Below are positions 8,632 to 17,265 of a stretch of DNA of 64,000 nt, piece by piece. The stretch is taken from contig NZ_CP058557.1 in assembly GCF_018141165.1 (NCBI RefSeq), positions 1 through 64,000 of the forward strand, written 5' to 3'. Each line of letters starts with the position of its first letter. The first letter of the stretch is position 1. The notes under the pieces were generated by a model. It did not search any database. It was not told the DNA's origin and saw only the letters and a program-made list of their open reading frames with translations. The DNA comes from Alkaliphilus sp. B6464 (GTDB taxonomy: Bacteria; Bacillota; Clostridia; Peptostreptococcales; Natronincolaceae). Position numbers and translations under genes: made by a program.

Positions 8632-10044
8632 CTATCTTAATTTTGTGTGTTTCCACTGCCCTGTTCTAAACCTCATGTAAACAAATAACCATCTTACAAG
8701 CTGATCTACAAATACTGCCATCCATGCTCCTGCCAATCCATATCCAAATATATTAACAAATACATGTGCCAGTGCAACTCTAACCAATAATACTCCAAAA
8801 AATGTAGCTATTAAAGGCCAAAAAGTATCTCCTGCGCCTCTTAATCCCCCTGCTAATATGAGCTGAGATGACTGAAAAGGTTGAACTAAGGCTATTATTT
8901 TTAACGCAACGGAGGCGCTTTGTATAATCTCTGGATCATTTGAATATAATCCCACAAGCTGTGGTCCAAAGAAAAAGAATATTATAGCCATAAAAGTAGA
9001 TATCATGGATCCTATTCTCCGGGTTTCCTTTGCATAATTTTCAGCCTGTGAAAGTTCGTTAGTTCCCAATGCTCTACCTACTAACGATGAGGCTGCTATT
9101 CCAAATGCTTGACCTGGTTGGAGGGAAAGGTTCAATATGCTTAGTGATATTTGATGCGCTGCATAAACAACAGTTCCAAGTCCTGCAACTATTTTTACAA
9201 ACAAAAGCACACCTGTTCTTAAAACTAACTGTTCTAATGACGCAGGTACACCTATCCTCACTAGATTGTATATAATGTCTTTATCAAATTTAAAGGGCTT
9301 TCTTATATTAAGTTTAATAATACTTTTTCCTTTTATAATATAGATAAATAAAAATACACTTGCAATAACATTAGATATAGCAGTGGATATCCCTGCTCCA
9401 GTAACACCAAGTTTAGGCAGTCCTAAAAGACCATATATAAGAATTGCATTACCAATAACATTTAAAAAATTTGCCTTTAGATTTATCTTCATAGGTGTTT
9501 TGGTTTCACCGATCCCCCGGAGTGCCGCAGATACAGACATATTAAATGATTGGAATATAAACCCTACCATAACAACTTTAAAATAATTTCTCCCCACATG
9601 TAAAGCATCAGCTTGTGCACCCATAAAGTTCATAATAGAATCTGTAAAAACTATTCCTAATATAGATAGAGGTATTGCTAGCATTAGCAGACTTAATAAT
9701 ATTACATGCTTTAAAGTAGTTTCTATTCTTTCATTCTGATTAGCTCCTAGGTACCGAGCAATCATCGCTGTTGCTCCTACATTTAACGCCTGGACAAGAG
9801 ATATACCTATAAATAAAGGTTGATTAGTTATACCTACGGCAGCAACTGAAGCTGCTGCTAATGAGCTATCGCCTATTCTTCCAAGCATCATCATATCTAT
9901 CATACCAAAAAGTGATCCCAACAGAAGCTCTATAAGAACAGGCCATGCAATATTAATAACATCAGCTCTTGTAGGGTCTTTTAACCACTCAAATAATTTA
10001 GCTTTTCTTCCATCTTTTTTATATTTTGAATCAGTCATTATCAT
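8632..10044 (-). CDS. MATE family efflux transporter
   Basis: A 470-residue integral membrane protein with the twelve-helix, two-repeat layout of MATE (DinF/NorM) exporters. Typical elements are WPVLIELLLGSLFGMIDMMM in helix 1, the inter-helix FIGISLVQALNVGATAMIAR segment, and the repeat-two equivalent RIGVPASLEQLVLRTGVLLF near residue 265. It would extrude cationic drugs or metabolites with Na+ or H+ entry. It stands alone between the xdh operon and a VTT protein, with its own terminator. Start at TTG/ATG cluster around MIMTD; either of the first two Met codons is possible. No substrate can be named. Confidence 0.9.
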   Translation of the reverse strand: MIMTDSKYKKDGRKAKLFEWLKDPTRADVINIAWPVLIELLLGSLFGMIDMMMLGRIGDSSLAAASVAAVGITNQPLFIGISLVQALNVGATAMIARYLGANQNERIETTLKHVILLSLLMLAIPLSILGIVFTDSIMNFMGAQADALHVGRNYFKVVMVGFIFQSFNMSVSAALRGIGETKTPMKINLKANFLNVIGNAILIYGLLGLPKLGVTGAGISTAISNVIASVFLFIYIIKGKSIIKLNIRKPFKFDKDIIYNLVRIGVPASLEQLVLRTGVLLFVKIVAGLGTVVYAAHQISLSILNLSLQPGQAFGIAASSLVGRALGTNELSQAENYAKETRRIGSMISTFMAIIFFFFGPQLVGLYSNDPEIIQSASVALKIIALVQPFQSSQLILAGGLRGAGDTFWPLIATFFGVLLVRVALAHVFVNIFGYGLAGAWMAVFVDQLVRWLFVYMRFRTGQWKHTKLR

Positions 10045-10188
10045 TCTTCTTTCTATAATAATTTAGGCACACTAAATATTATAGCATAATACTGTTTAAA
10101 TATTATAATTTGTGAGCCGCTTATTCAGCCATTAAGTTAATAAATGGAACTATATCTTGAAATATCTAGTTTATTCTATATATATCTT

Positions 10189-10902
10189 CTAATTCTCTTT
10201 GTTCCTTCTTAATTTCATATGAATAATATCCATTAATTTGTCTTCAATTTTATCACCGTATTTTTGTATAAGAATAAATAATAATATTACTAGTAAAACA
10301 ATACTTATCCAACCCCACCATGGAATTGTAATATTTGTAGCACCTACTACTGATGAAACCAGAAGTCCCCATGGCCTCGTCAACAATATGATTGCAAAAA
10401 ATCTATTACATTTTATTTTACTAAGTCCTGCTAAAAAGCAAATAGAATCATCAGGAAAAAATGGCAATAGAAACATAGCTATTAATAGCATTTCACTTTT
10501 TGATTCTACAAGTTGTCCATACTTATCTGCAATTTTGGTGCTAACAAACTTATCTGTAAGTGGCTTTCCAAATTTTCTTGAAATAATAAATACTAACATA
10601 GATCCTAAAATTACTGCAAGTGTACTTGTAATAAATGTCTTCCATATGCCAAATACTATTCCTCCTGCAGCTGTACTTATATTGCTAGGTATCGGTGCAA
10701 TGACAACAGACATGAATTGTATTATAAAAAAGATAATAATAGCCTTGTTACCAAATCCATCTATGTATGTTTTAAATGATTCAATGGAAGTCATAATATC
10801 CATAATTCCACTAGATGTAACATATATAATAATTCCTGTTAATGCTCCGATGATGATTAATAAGCAACAGACGAGCATAATCTTATCCTTCGTATTATTC
10901 AC
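10189..10902 (-). CDS. TVP38/TMEM64 (VTT domain) membrane protein
   Basis: A 237-residue membrane protein with an N-terminal anchor (residues 8-28), then the VTT/DedA-like core at about 60-185 with FIIQFMSVVIAPIPSNIS and the re-entrant GGIVFGIWKTFI loop, and a final helix near 195-215. VTT proteins are related to the DedA family and are linked to lipid scrambling or membrane homeostasis; direct function in bacteria is poorly defined. No operon partner is visible. The C-terminus is lysine and arginine rich and probably cytoplasmic. Confidence 0.85.
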   Translation of the reverse strand: MNNTKDKIMLVCCLLIIIGALTGIIIYVTSSGIMDIMTSIESFKTYIDGFGNKAIIIFFIIQFMSVVIAPIPSNISTAAGGIVFGIWKTFITSTLAVILGSMLVFIISRKFGKPLTDKFVSTKIADKYGQLVESKSEMLLIAMFLLPFFPDDSICFLAGLSKIKCNRFFAIILLTRPWGLLVSSVVGATNITIPWWGWISIVLLVILLFILIQKYGDKIEDKLMDIIHMKLRRNKEN

Positions 10903-11187
10903 AGATATACCTCAACTTTCTCCAATTTATTTACTATGAAACTATTCATTATAAAGCTTTTCAACAGTATAAAACAAACTTTATTTTTAAATCTTGCAGT
11001 ATATAATATTAATTATATAGCATATACTTTAAATTGCTTTTAACTATTTATAAACTTTTTCTTAAGGTTATCATTAACTTTGCTTAATTTCATAAAAAAG
11101 CTATACAATAGATTTTTTTACTTATATCTAAGTTTGCTATTGGATTCCCATTTTAATTATTAATATACTCATAAAAAATGCGAAGGT
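10903..11187. other. AT-rich intergenic stretch, nothing recognised
   Basis: Strongly A+T-rich sequence upstream of the VTT gene. It should hold that gene's promoter, but I see no clear -35/-10 pair, hairpin or coding remnant. Confidence 0.5.
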
Positions 11188-11376
11188 TTATTTAAACAAA
11201 AATCCCTCAAATGATAATTTGAGGGATAATAAAAACACCGCCACATAAGCTGAATAATTGCCAAGGTAAGTATTGACTTTTCCGCCTTCTATCTCAGTTA
11301 CCTTATTGGTAACTTGTATAAAAAATATCTGTCATGTGATATGATGATGACGGTTCCTTTACACTCTAATAGAATC
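11188..11376 (-). pseudogene. Relic of an ABC-F ATPase C-terminal segment
   Basis: On the minus strand the frame from 11376 reads ILLECKGTVIIISHDRYFLY, the Walker-B/H-loop end of the second ATPase of an ABC-F protein (SHDRYFL). It then needs a one-base shift near 11315 to continue VTNKVTEIEGGKVNTYLGNY, the standard ABC-F continuation. Everything upstream of this segment is missing, so this is the last sixty or so codons of a deleted gene. ABC-F proteins protect ribosomes or confer antibiotic resistance. Confidence 0.85.
11202..11227 (-). terminator. Terminator hairpin
   Basis: ATCCCTCAAAT/ATTTGAGGGAT, 11 bp with a short loop, followed on the minus strand by TTTTTG. It probably served the ABC-F gene whose relic precedes it. 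A similar CCCTCAAAT stem occurs at 15988-16013. Confidence 0.8.
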
Positions 11377-11456
11377 TTACCTAAAAGAACACTGTACTAG
11401 AAATTATTATCTATGAATATAAAACTACAAAAGCAAGTAAACATTCAAAAAGATTT

Positions 11457-11996
11457 TCAACTTATTTTAGGATATTCACTTTGAAGAATCCCCATATGAA
11501 TAATATCATGCCATTTTCCTTCCCGAAAAATGCTTTCACGAGATCTTCCTTCATGTTTAAATCCTATCTTTTCATATAGCCTAATAGCTTTATTATTAAA
11601 TGAAAACACCCTTAACAATATCCTATGAAGATTCATTTCGAGGAAGCTATAATCAAGAATCAACTTCATTGTTTCTGTTCCATAGCCTTTCCCCCAAAAA
11701 TTTTTATCTCCAATATCAATAATGCATTCAGCATTACGATTTTTGTAGTCAATATTAACCAATGAAGTAATTCCTATAGGCCTACTCGACTCCTTTTCCA
11801 CTATGATATAACTCTTTGAAAATTGAGAACCTAAAATAACTTGATTAACAAATTCTCTTGTCTCATCAAAATGATAGATATCTAAAAATGGAGCAGTAGA
11901 TTTCATAACCTCTACGTCGTTTCTCCATGTATGGTACAGTTCTACATCCTCTGATGTCATTTTTCTTAAAATAATTCTAGAAGATTCAAATAACAT
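11457..11996 (-). CDS. GNAT N-acetyltransferase, RimJ/RimL type
   Basis: A 179-residue single-domain acetyltransferase of the Acetyltransf_3 group. The acetyl-CoA pyrophosphate loop is visible as FWGKGYGTETMKLIL around residue 95, and the late strand-helix RLYEKIGFKHEGRSRE near residue 140 is typical. Relatives acetylate ribosomal protein N-termini, amino acids or antibiotics, so the substrate is unknown. It lies 12 bases after a TetR-family gene in the same direction and is probably co-transcribed with it and controlled by it. Confidence 0.85.
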   Translation of the reverse strand: MLFESSRIILRKMTSEDVELYHTWRNDVEVMKSTAPFLDIYHFDETREFVNQVILGSQFSKSYIIVEKESSRPIGITSLVNIDYKNRNAECIIDIGDKNFWGKGYGTETMKLILDYSFLEMNLHRILLRVFSFNNKAIRLYEKIGFKHEGRSRESIFREGKWHDIIHMGILQSEYPKIS

Positions 11997-12008
11997 AAAA
12001 ACACCCCT

Positions 12009-12632
12009 TTATTTTTCTATAATTGGGCAAAGCATTTTTTCTAATGTGAAAAGTAAAATATCAATTTGTTCATTTACCTTTGTCACTTCTACACCTAAAT
12101 TAAATGTATCTAGCATTAACCCATCTAAAAATGAAATAAGGTACAAGGCTATTGATTTAGAAGGCATACAAGGCTTAAATTCTTTTCTTTCAGTCCCTAA
12201 TTCAATAAACTCTTTTATTGAGTCAGCTAATTTCTGGTACCTCTCTACTAAATAAGGGTTACTTTTTTTATTTCCTCCACGATATGTTGTTAGAAAAAAT
12301 TCTGTCTTGCAAAGCAAAAGAGATTGATTAATTGATTTAATATTTTTTTGTTGTAGCTGAACCCAACCTGTTAACTGCTGCCAAAAGGAATACTGGGCAT
12401 CTTTTTCAAAAAGATGTATATCGATTTCATCTTCAAATTTAAGAAGTTCCTCAAAAATATGTTGAATATTGTTGAAGTAAGAATACAAAGCACCTCTAGA
12501 TACTCCTGCTTCATCCATAATATCTTGCATTGTTGTTTGTACATATCCTTTTCGTATAAACACTCTTTTTGCAGCCTCAAGTAGTTCTTTCTTTTTTTCA
12601 TTTTTATATTGATCACTTACTTTTGGGGCCAT
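12009..12632 (-). CDS. TetR-family transcriptional regulator
   Basis: A 207-residue repressor. The N-terminal helix-turn-helix (about residues 15-60) has the usual TetR pattern with GYVQTTMQDIMDEAGVSRGA followed by LYSYFNN. The C-terminal ligand domain resembles the YfiR/BetI-like type but is not diagnostic. The ATG at 12630-12632 has AGGAGG seven bases upstream. It precedes a GNAT gene at a 12-base gap. A strong double dyad at 12715-12769, just upstream, is its likely autoregulatory operator. Confidence 0.9.
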   Translation of the reverse strand: MAPKVSDQYKNEKKKELLEAAKRVFIRKGYVQTTMQDIMDEAGVSRGALYSYFNNIQHIFEELLKFEDEIDIHLFEKDAQYSFWQQLTGWVQLQQKNIKSINQSLLLCKTEFFLTTYRGGNKKSNPYLVERYQKLADSIKEFIELGTERKEFKPCMPSKSIALYLISFLDGLMLDTFNLGVEVTKVNEQIDILLFTLEKMLCPIIEK

Positions 12633-12715
12633 AATGGTTTCCTCCTATTTTATACCAGTACTCTAATAGATAATAATTTTAAAGTGCTATTTAAATTTAT
12701 TGGCTTCATATATAA

Positions 12716-12769
12716 AAAAAGACATCGATGTCGTTTTGATTTTATTATAAACGACATCAATGTCTTTTT
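12716..12769. promoter_or_regulatory. Paired palindromes, candidate TetR-regulator operator
   Basis: 12721-12732 is the perfect palindrome GACATCGATGTC. 12753-12764 is GACATCAATGTC, the same site with one change, 32 bases away (about three helical turns). The two also form one large inverted repeat, AAAAAGACATCGATGTCGTTT against AAACGACATCAATGTCTTTTT. It sits 85-140 bases upstream of the TetR gene. Confidence 0.7.
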
Positions 12770-13056
12770 CAATGTTTTTTTCATCCATGTTCAATCAATC
12801 CTGTAAATAGCATGAGGTATTTGGGTAGAATCTTGGAATTCTTTCTGATTTAATATCATCAAAGTGTATGTTTTATGCAAATATTTTACTAATATATAGA
12901 ATTATTTTTTAGAAATTGAGCAATATCAGAATAGTCTAAAAGAAAGTCTATTGAAACAGATAAGTTCAATGATTTTATCGTTATCCATCAACAGATACAA
13001 TACTGAATTGCTGTTTGCACATACTCTAGCCACTTTCTTACAGAGATAATTTTAAT
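12770..13056. other. Intergenic stretch without recognisable gene
   Basis: The minus strand has short open pieces but no start with a ribosome site and no family I recognise. It may be eroded coding DNA. Confidence 0.4.
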
Positions 13057-13611
13057 CTATGGCTTATTCTCCTTATAATCAATTTTCGTACTATATACAG
13101 TTTCAAAAACCATTTTCTTATAATAATGAAACAAGACTTCTTCTACAGGATTCGGATAGGTCATGTTTTTCACCAGCAGCGGTTCTTGTCCCGCTTGCAG
13201 TGCTGGCTGGAGATAATCAAACTGATTTAGATGAAACCCCATCCTTTCATAAAATTTAATCCGTCTGTAGGCAATCTCCGTTGTGGGCGGTTCTACCTCC
13301 AAAAATACAGGTTTCATAGCATAGGAAAGATACTCTTTCAGCATTTTTTCGCCTAGACCATCGCCACGGTATGCAGAATCCACTGCAAAATGTTCAATAA
13401 AGTTAATATCATCGAATTCCCACACCGCAAGAAAAGCAATGATTATTTCCTGTTGCTTTTGTATATACAGCTTATAATAACGATCATTCATCAGCTGGCG
13501 TTGCCCTTCGTAGCTACGCATTTCACTGGGCGGGAAAGCGGCATGCATAATTTCATAAATTCTTGGAAAATCGATCTTTTCAGCTAAGATCCAGTTATGT
13601 TGTGTACTCAT
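13057..13611 (-). CDS. GNAT N-acetyltransferase
   Basis: A 184-residue acetyltransferase. The acetyl-CoA binding segment is FAVDSAYRGDGLGEKMLKEY near residue 80, and RRIKFYERMGFHLN near residue 118 is the usual later element. The frame is open further upstream to 13653, but GGAGGAAG precedes the ATG at 13609-13611, which starts MSTQHNWILAEK, so this start is preferred. G+C is clearly above its neighbours in places (28 of 60 bases at 13501-13560), hinting at acquisition by transfer. Substrate unknown. It stands alone. Confidence 0.85.
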   Translation of the reverse strand: MSTQHNWILAEKIDFPRIYEIMHAAFPPSEMRSYEGQRQLMNDRYYKLYIQKQQEIIIAFLAVWEFDDINFIEHFAVDSAYRGDGLGEKMLKEYLSYAMKPVFLEVEPPTTEIAYRRIKFYERMGFHLNQFDYLQPALQAGQEPLLVKNMTYPNPVEEVLFHYYKKMVFETVYSTKIDYKENKP

Positions 13612-13653
13612 AGACTTCCTCCAAAATAGATTTTTTGTCGCACCCCGCATCAC

Positions 13654-14023
13654 CTTAGCTCTTCTATTCTCACAGATATAAAAAAGTGTTGTAGGTGAGA
13701 GCGGGATATGATGAGTTTTTATTCATCAAGTTTAAATTCATTTGCAAGGTCTTTACTTATTATTTCCTTATGAATATATATAACACTTAAATATCAATTG
13801 CCAACTTTTGCAAAAATTTATCTCTCTTCAATTGACTGCTGTTAATTCGAATTCTTCAAGAATATATTTATCGTTCAATTCATAAAAAACACTTCTATAT
13901 TCTTTGGTACAGTCTAAAATTAAATCATTTTCATTCATATCTATCACCTAATTAATATTAGACATGCACACCTATGTATGTGTCAATGGTAATTTATAGA
14001 TATTAAATACTTTTTACCGGGAA
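13654..14023 (-). other. Gap with a decayed small ORF
   Basis: On the minus strand 13828-13938 could encode a 36-residue peptide starting MNENDLILDCTKEYRSVFYE, with AGGTGA upstream of the ATG. The frame after its stop continues in pieces down to about 13715 (YIHKEIISKDLANEFKLDE), suggesting a once longer small gene broken by stops. I do not recognise it. Confidence 0.35.
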
Positions 14024-14300
14024 CTAACGATTTTTATAACACAGGACTATAACTCCGTTATCAATATAGTATTCTTCAAGCTTTAATTTTATAGTAGGAT
14101 CGTTTCCCAAAAACAATGGTCTACCTTTTCCTAAAACAGTCGGGATAATACCTATAATAAATTCATCAATTACGTCTGCTTTGATAAAGCTATCTATAAG
14201 AATGCCACCACCAAATAAGAAAATATCTTTGCCCTCTTTTTTCTTTTCATCAAGAATAACTCTGCAAATATCACCATTAATAAAATTAATATTTCATATA
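14024..14300 (-). pseudogene. 5'-truncated RibD-C/dihydrofolate-reductase-like gene
   Basis: The minus strand reads a clean C-terminal half of a RibD-C/YwjB-type reductase: GKDIFLFGGGILIDSFIKAD, then DEFIIGIIPTVLGKGRPLFL, ending at TAG 14024-14026. A stop precedes the segment and no N-terminal NADPH/folate half is present, so the first hundred or so residues are lost. It abuts an opposite-strand MocR relic at about 14300, marking a rearrangement junction. Confidence 0.85.
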
Positions 14301-14329
14301 TGGAACACCCAAAGGCTTACCATCTCTAG

Positions 14330-14645
14330 TATCTGTAAACAACTAAAAACTCAAAGAATTCCAACAGTAGGCATCAAAACAGATTATTCTGAAATAAATC
14401 TTGAAGAATTAGAACGTATCTTTAAAGAAATCGATATAAAGTTTTTTTATATAATGCCAAGATACCATAATCCTTTAGGTTATTCCTTATCACAAAAAGA
14501 TAAACAAGAAATTTTGAAACTAGCTGATAAATATGATGTTTATATTGTTTAGGATGATTTTTTAGCAGATTATGAAACTGATTCTAAAGCAAACCCTATT
14601 TATTCATATGATTACCAATCTCGTGTAATTTAATTGAATACTCAT
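14330..14645 (+). pseudogene. Fragment of a MocR-type (GntR/aminotransferase) regulator
   Basis: The plus strand encodes an internal slice of a PLP aminotransferase-fold domain: EELERIFKEIDIKFFYIMPR, then YHNPLGYSLSQKDKQEILKL and ADKYDVYIV. After an in-frame TAG at 14550-14552 the same frame continues DDFLADYETDSKANPIYSY and reaches TAA at 14631. The combination of ADKYDVYIV-x-DDF matches MocR/PdxR-type regulators. Both ends are missing, so it is a dead fragment. Confidence 0.8.
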
Positions 14646-14669
14646 TTTGGGGCACCATTATTCTCCACT

Positions 14670-14699
14670 AAAAAAGCTGTCACATCTGTGTCAGCTTTA
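14670..14699. terminator. Short bidirectional hairpin
   Basis: AAAGCTGTCAC and GTGTCAGCTTT form an 11-bp stem with one T-T mismatch around a 4-base loop, flanked by A and T runs. It lies between relics and the hydrolase gene and could end transcription from either side. Confidence 0.6.
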
Positions 14700-14905
14700 T
14701 AAACTAAAAAATTTTCGCATCTTTAATTGATATGACCTCCTCTCATCAATAGAATAGCAAAGATTCGTTATGACTATCCGACATTTCCTGCAGAGGCACT
14801 ATCTCAACTCAATTATGCTAAGTTGGCTTCCTAATTTAACCATCTATGTGTATTCTTTTTGTACAAAACTTATGTAGTAAACTATATTTAACGAAATCTC
14901 TTATA

Positions 14906-15817
14906 CTATGATATATGTTTGTCCAGCCAATCCAGCACGTCATTATATACTTCCTGTCTGTTGGATTCGTTAAGCATCTCATGCCGCTTACCGGGATATA
15001 GCTTGAGTTGTGCGTCATGTCCGGTCGCCACCAGGGCATCATAAACTTCCCTTGGCCCCTTACCATAATTGCCCACAGGATCATCATCACCGGCAAGTAA
15101 ATAGAGGGGTAAATCCTTTGGTACCTTCGCCGCCCAATCGGACGAATTTATTTCCATCAATCCGGAACACATATCGTAATAGCCCGCCGCAGTAAATTCA
15201 AAACCACAGTATTCATCTTCCTCATAGGCGATACACACTTCGTCCACCGTGGAAAGCCATGCGAAATTATTCACTGGGTTAGAAATACGTTTATTATAGT
15301 TGCCTGTCCCCAGTTTATCCAGGAATTTCCCCCGTGATTTCGGCCCCTTTAACTTCTTTTGTATTATAGCCAGCATACGGCCAAAACGAAGTCCCCCATT
15401 ATACCCCATAGTCCCGGCCAGCACACAACCAGTCAGCCCGCCATTACGTATAATGTAAGACCGGGACAAAAAAGACCCCATGCTATGTCCCATTAGAAAG
15501 ACCGGCAGTCCCTGATATTGCTCGGAAACCTCGTCCATCAGATTCTTCATATCCTGTACCACATGTTCCCAGCCGTCCTTATCTGAAAAATGCCCCTTTG
15601 TTCTGGCGTAGGGACCGTGTCCTGCATGATCGTTCATACATATCACATATCCGTGTTCCGCCATAAAACAGGCGAAATCATCATACCGTGCGCTGTGCTC
15701 GGCCATTCCGTGTGCTATCTGCAAAACAGCACGTTTTTCCTCACCCACCCACAGCCGTGAGAAGATTTTTCCATCACCGCTGCTGGCAGATCTCATCCAT
15801 TGCTTTTTCTCAACCAT
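14906..15817 (-). CDS. Alpha/beta hydrolase (lysophospholipase/monoacylglycerol-lipase-like)
   Basis: A 303-residue Hydrolase_4 (serine aminopeptidase S33) protein. The oxyanion HGMAEHSARY segment is near residue 36, the nucleophile elbow GHSMG near residue 109, the catalytic Asp lies in LAGDDDPVGNYG and the His in PGKRHEML. Relatives cleave monoacylglycerols or lysophospholipids. No signal peptide is seen. The striking feature is base composition: 36 of 60 bases are G or C at 15001-15060, against about one third in flanking genes, so it was probably acquired from a higher-GC donor. It stands alone with pseudogene fragments to its left. Confidence 0.92.
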   Translation of the reverse strand: MVEKKQWMRSASSGDGKIFSRLWVGEEKRAVLQIAHGMAEHSARYDDFACFMAEHGYVICMNDHAGHGPYARTKGHFSDKDGWEHVVQDMKNLMDEVSEQYQGLPVFLMGHSMGSFLSRSYIIRNGGLTGCVLAGTMGYNGGLRFGRMLAIIQKKLKGPKSRGKFLDKLGTGNYNKRISNPVNNFAWLSTVDEVCIAYEEDEYCGFEFTAAGYYDMCSGLMEINSSDWAAKVPKDLPLYLLAGDDDPVGNYGKGPREVYDALVATGHDAQLKLYPGKRHEMLNESNRQEVYNDVLDWLDKHIS

Positions 15818-16129
15818 GCCAAAACCTCCTCGTCACATAGACATAGATTTTAGGGACGGGAACTTTTATAAGATGGAAACTCCCGTCATTCTAACTGATA
15901 TAATAACAAATTATAATTCACACTTCAACCTCCAAGAGTATTGTTTTTCCACTGTACCAGTATATTTGATAGTGTTTTTATATAAAAAATTCCCTCAAAT
16001 TATAATCTGAGGGAACATAAAATACACTTCAAATTTTATTTTCTTCCGATATGTTAATCACCGATAAACCCAAATAGTTCAGAAAATCACACAATTTATT
16101 TAGTTTTATAATATCATTATTACCATGTA
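15818..16129. other. Gap before the methyltransferase operon, with a terminator stem
   Basis: Contains the stem TTCCCTCAAAT-N4-ATCTGAGGGAA at 15988-16013. Otherwise no gene-like signal is visible. The hairpin is a plausible terminator of the corrinoid methyltransferase operon ending at 16130. Confidence 0.6.
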
Positions 16130-17203
16130 TTATTCCTGACTATTTAATAAATCTAAGTCTATCGGATACTTCCCATACCTACGTCCTGCCTCCATAAACA
16201 TTTCTATCTGTTCAATAGGTGTATTCATTGGAATTTGACATCCGGTACTGAGTATATACCCTTTTGGTGAATCATATCCTTTCCTAATGGACTCCTTTAC
16301 AGCTTTGTTTATATCAGCTCTGCTGCCTAAGTAAACTGCATCTACAGGAGGCACATTTCCTGTAATAACTACTTTATCACCCATCATTTCCTTTGCATCA
16401 TCCAGGTCCTCTTCATTGTCAATGCTAAAATTAGAAATTCCTGCATTAACAACATCCTGCCATAGTTTTTTGCTTTTCCCGCATATATGTATTCCAGGGG
16501 CACTGCCAGTGGTTTCTTTAATTTTATTGATATTCATTTGAAGATAGGGCAGTGAAAATTCTCTAAACAGCTTTGGACTTATAATACTGGTAGAGGACAT
16601 AGGATCTGCAAATCCAATGGATAAGCCTAGCTTGGCTACCTCCTCAATATACCTATTATTAGATTCAGCTACTATCTCCATTAAAGTATGTACCTTTTCT
16701 GGATATTTTATCATCCATCTTAACATATTCTCTGTACCAACTACAGATGCCGCCACACTGAAGGGCCCAGACATGGCAGCTCCAACATCTACATCCTTTA
16801 TCAGTGCATCTCTAGTCAGCTTAAGAGCCTTGAGCAGTATAGGCAGTTTACCATCCTTTAATGGATTAACCACCTTTAAACTTTCTATTTCTTCTACAGA
16901 TTTAACAGCTGGGTCTAAAAGATACGAAATATTATAGTCCGGATATGCTACTTTAGAGCCCATAGCTTCTGCCATACCCCGAAGGCTTGTAGAAATACCT
17001 ACACTGTCATGGCGCAACCTTTTAAATAATGCAATTTCCAGTTCAGCCATAAGCTCAGCTGAATGGTAGTAATCACTTGCCTTTATGCCAAGAAATGGAA
17101 CCATAGTTACGCCCATGTCTGGAACACAAATCACCCTGTCAATTTCCTCTCCTCGACTAAAAGCATCCATTCTTTCCCTTGGAGTCATTTCTTCCTTAAT
17201 CAC
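16130..17203 (-). CDS. UroD-superfamily (MtaA-like) methyltransferase
   Basis: A 357-residue TIM-barrel protein of the uroporphyrinogen decarboxylase/MtaA/CmuA superfamily. Its zinc-site signature is intact: IHICGKSKKLW near residue 238 and the later Cys in LSTGCQIP near residue 322. Such proteins move methyl groups between a corrinoid protein and a thiol or pterin acceptor, or from substrate to corrinoid. It is the last gene of a five-gene operon containing a corrinoid protein, so true UroD activity in heme synthesis is unlikely. Which methyl transfer it does (MT1 or MT2) cannot be told from sequence alone. Confidence 0.85.
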   Translation of the reverse strand: MIKEEMTPRERMDAFSRGEEIDRVICVPDMGVTMVPFLGIKASDYYHSAELMAELEIALFKRLRHDSVGISTSLRGMAEAMGSKVAYPDYNISYLLDPAVKSVEEIESLKVVNPLKDGKLPILLKALKLTRDALIKDVDVGAAMSGPFSVAASVVGTENMLRWMIKYPEKVHTLMEIVAESNNRYIEEVAKLGLSIGFADPMSSTSIISPKLFREFSLPYLQMNINKIKETTGSAPGIHICGKSKKLWQDVVNAGISNFSIDNEEDLDDAKEMMGDKVVITGNVPPVDAVYLGSRADINKAVKESIRKGYDSPKGYILSTGCQIPMNTPIEQIEMFMEAGRRYGKYPIDLDLLNSQE

Positions 17204-17265
17204 TTAAAACACACTCCCCTCTATTAATATTTAAACGGTCTTAAGCTACAGCAATGAAGATTAAT

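Noticed and set aside
10238-10939. 233-codon plus-strand frame opposite the VTT gene
   Set aside because: The minus-strand frame gives a coherent membrane protein of a known family; the plus frame is its shadow.
14181-14340. First part of the plus-strand frame joined to the MocR relic
   Set aside because: This part is antisense to the RibD/DHFR-like coding relic; only the later part matches MocR proteins.
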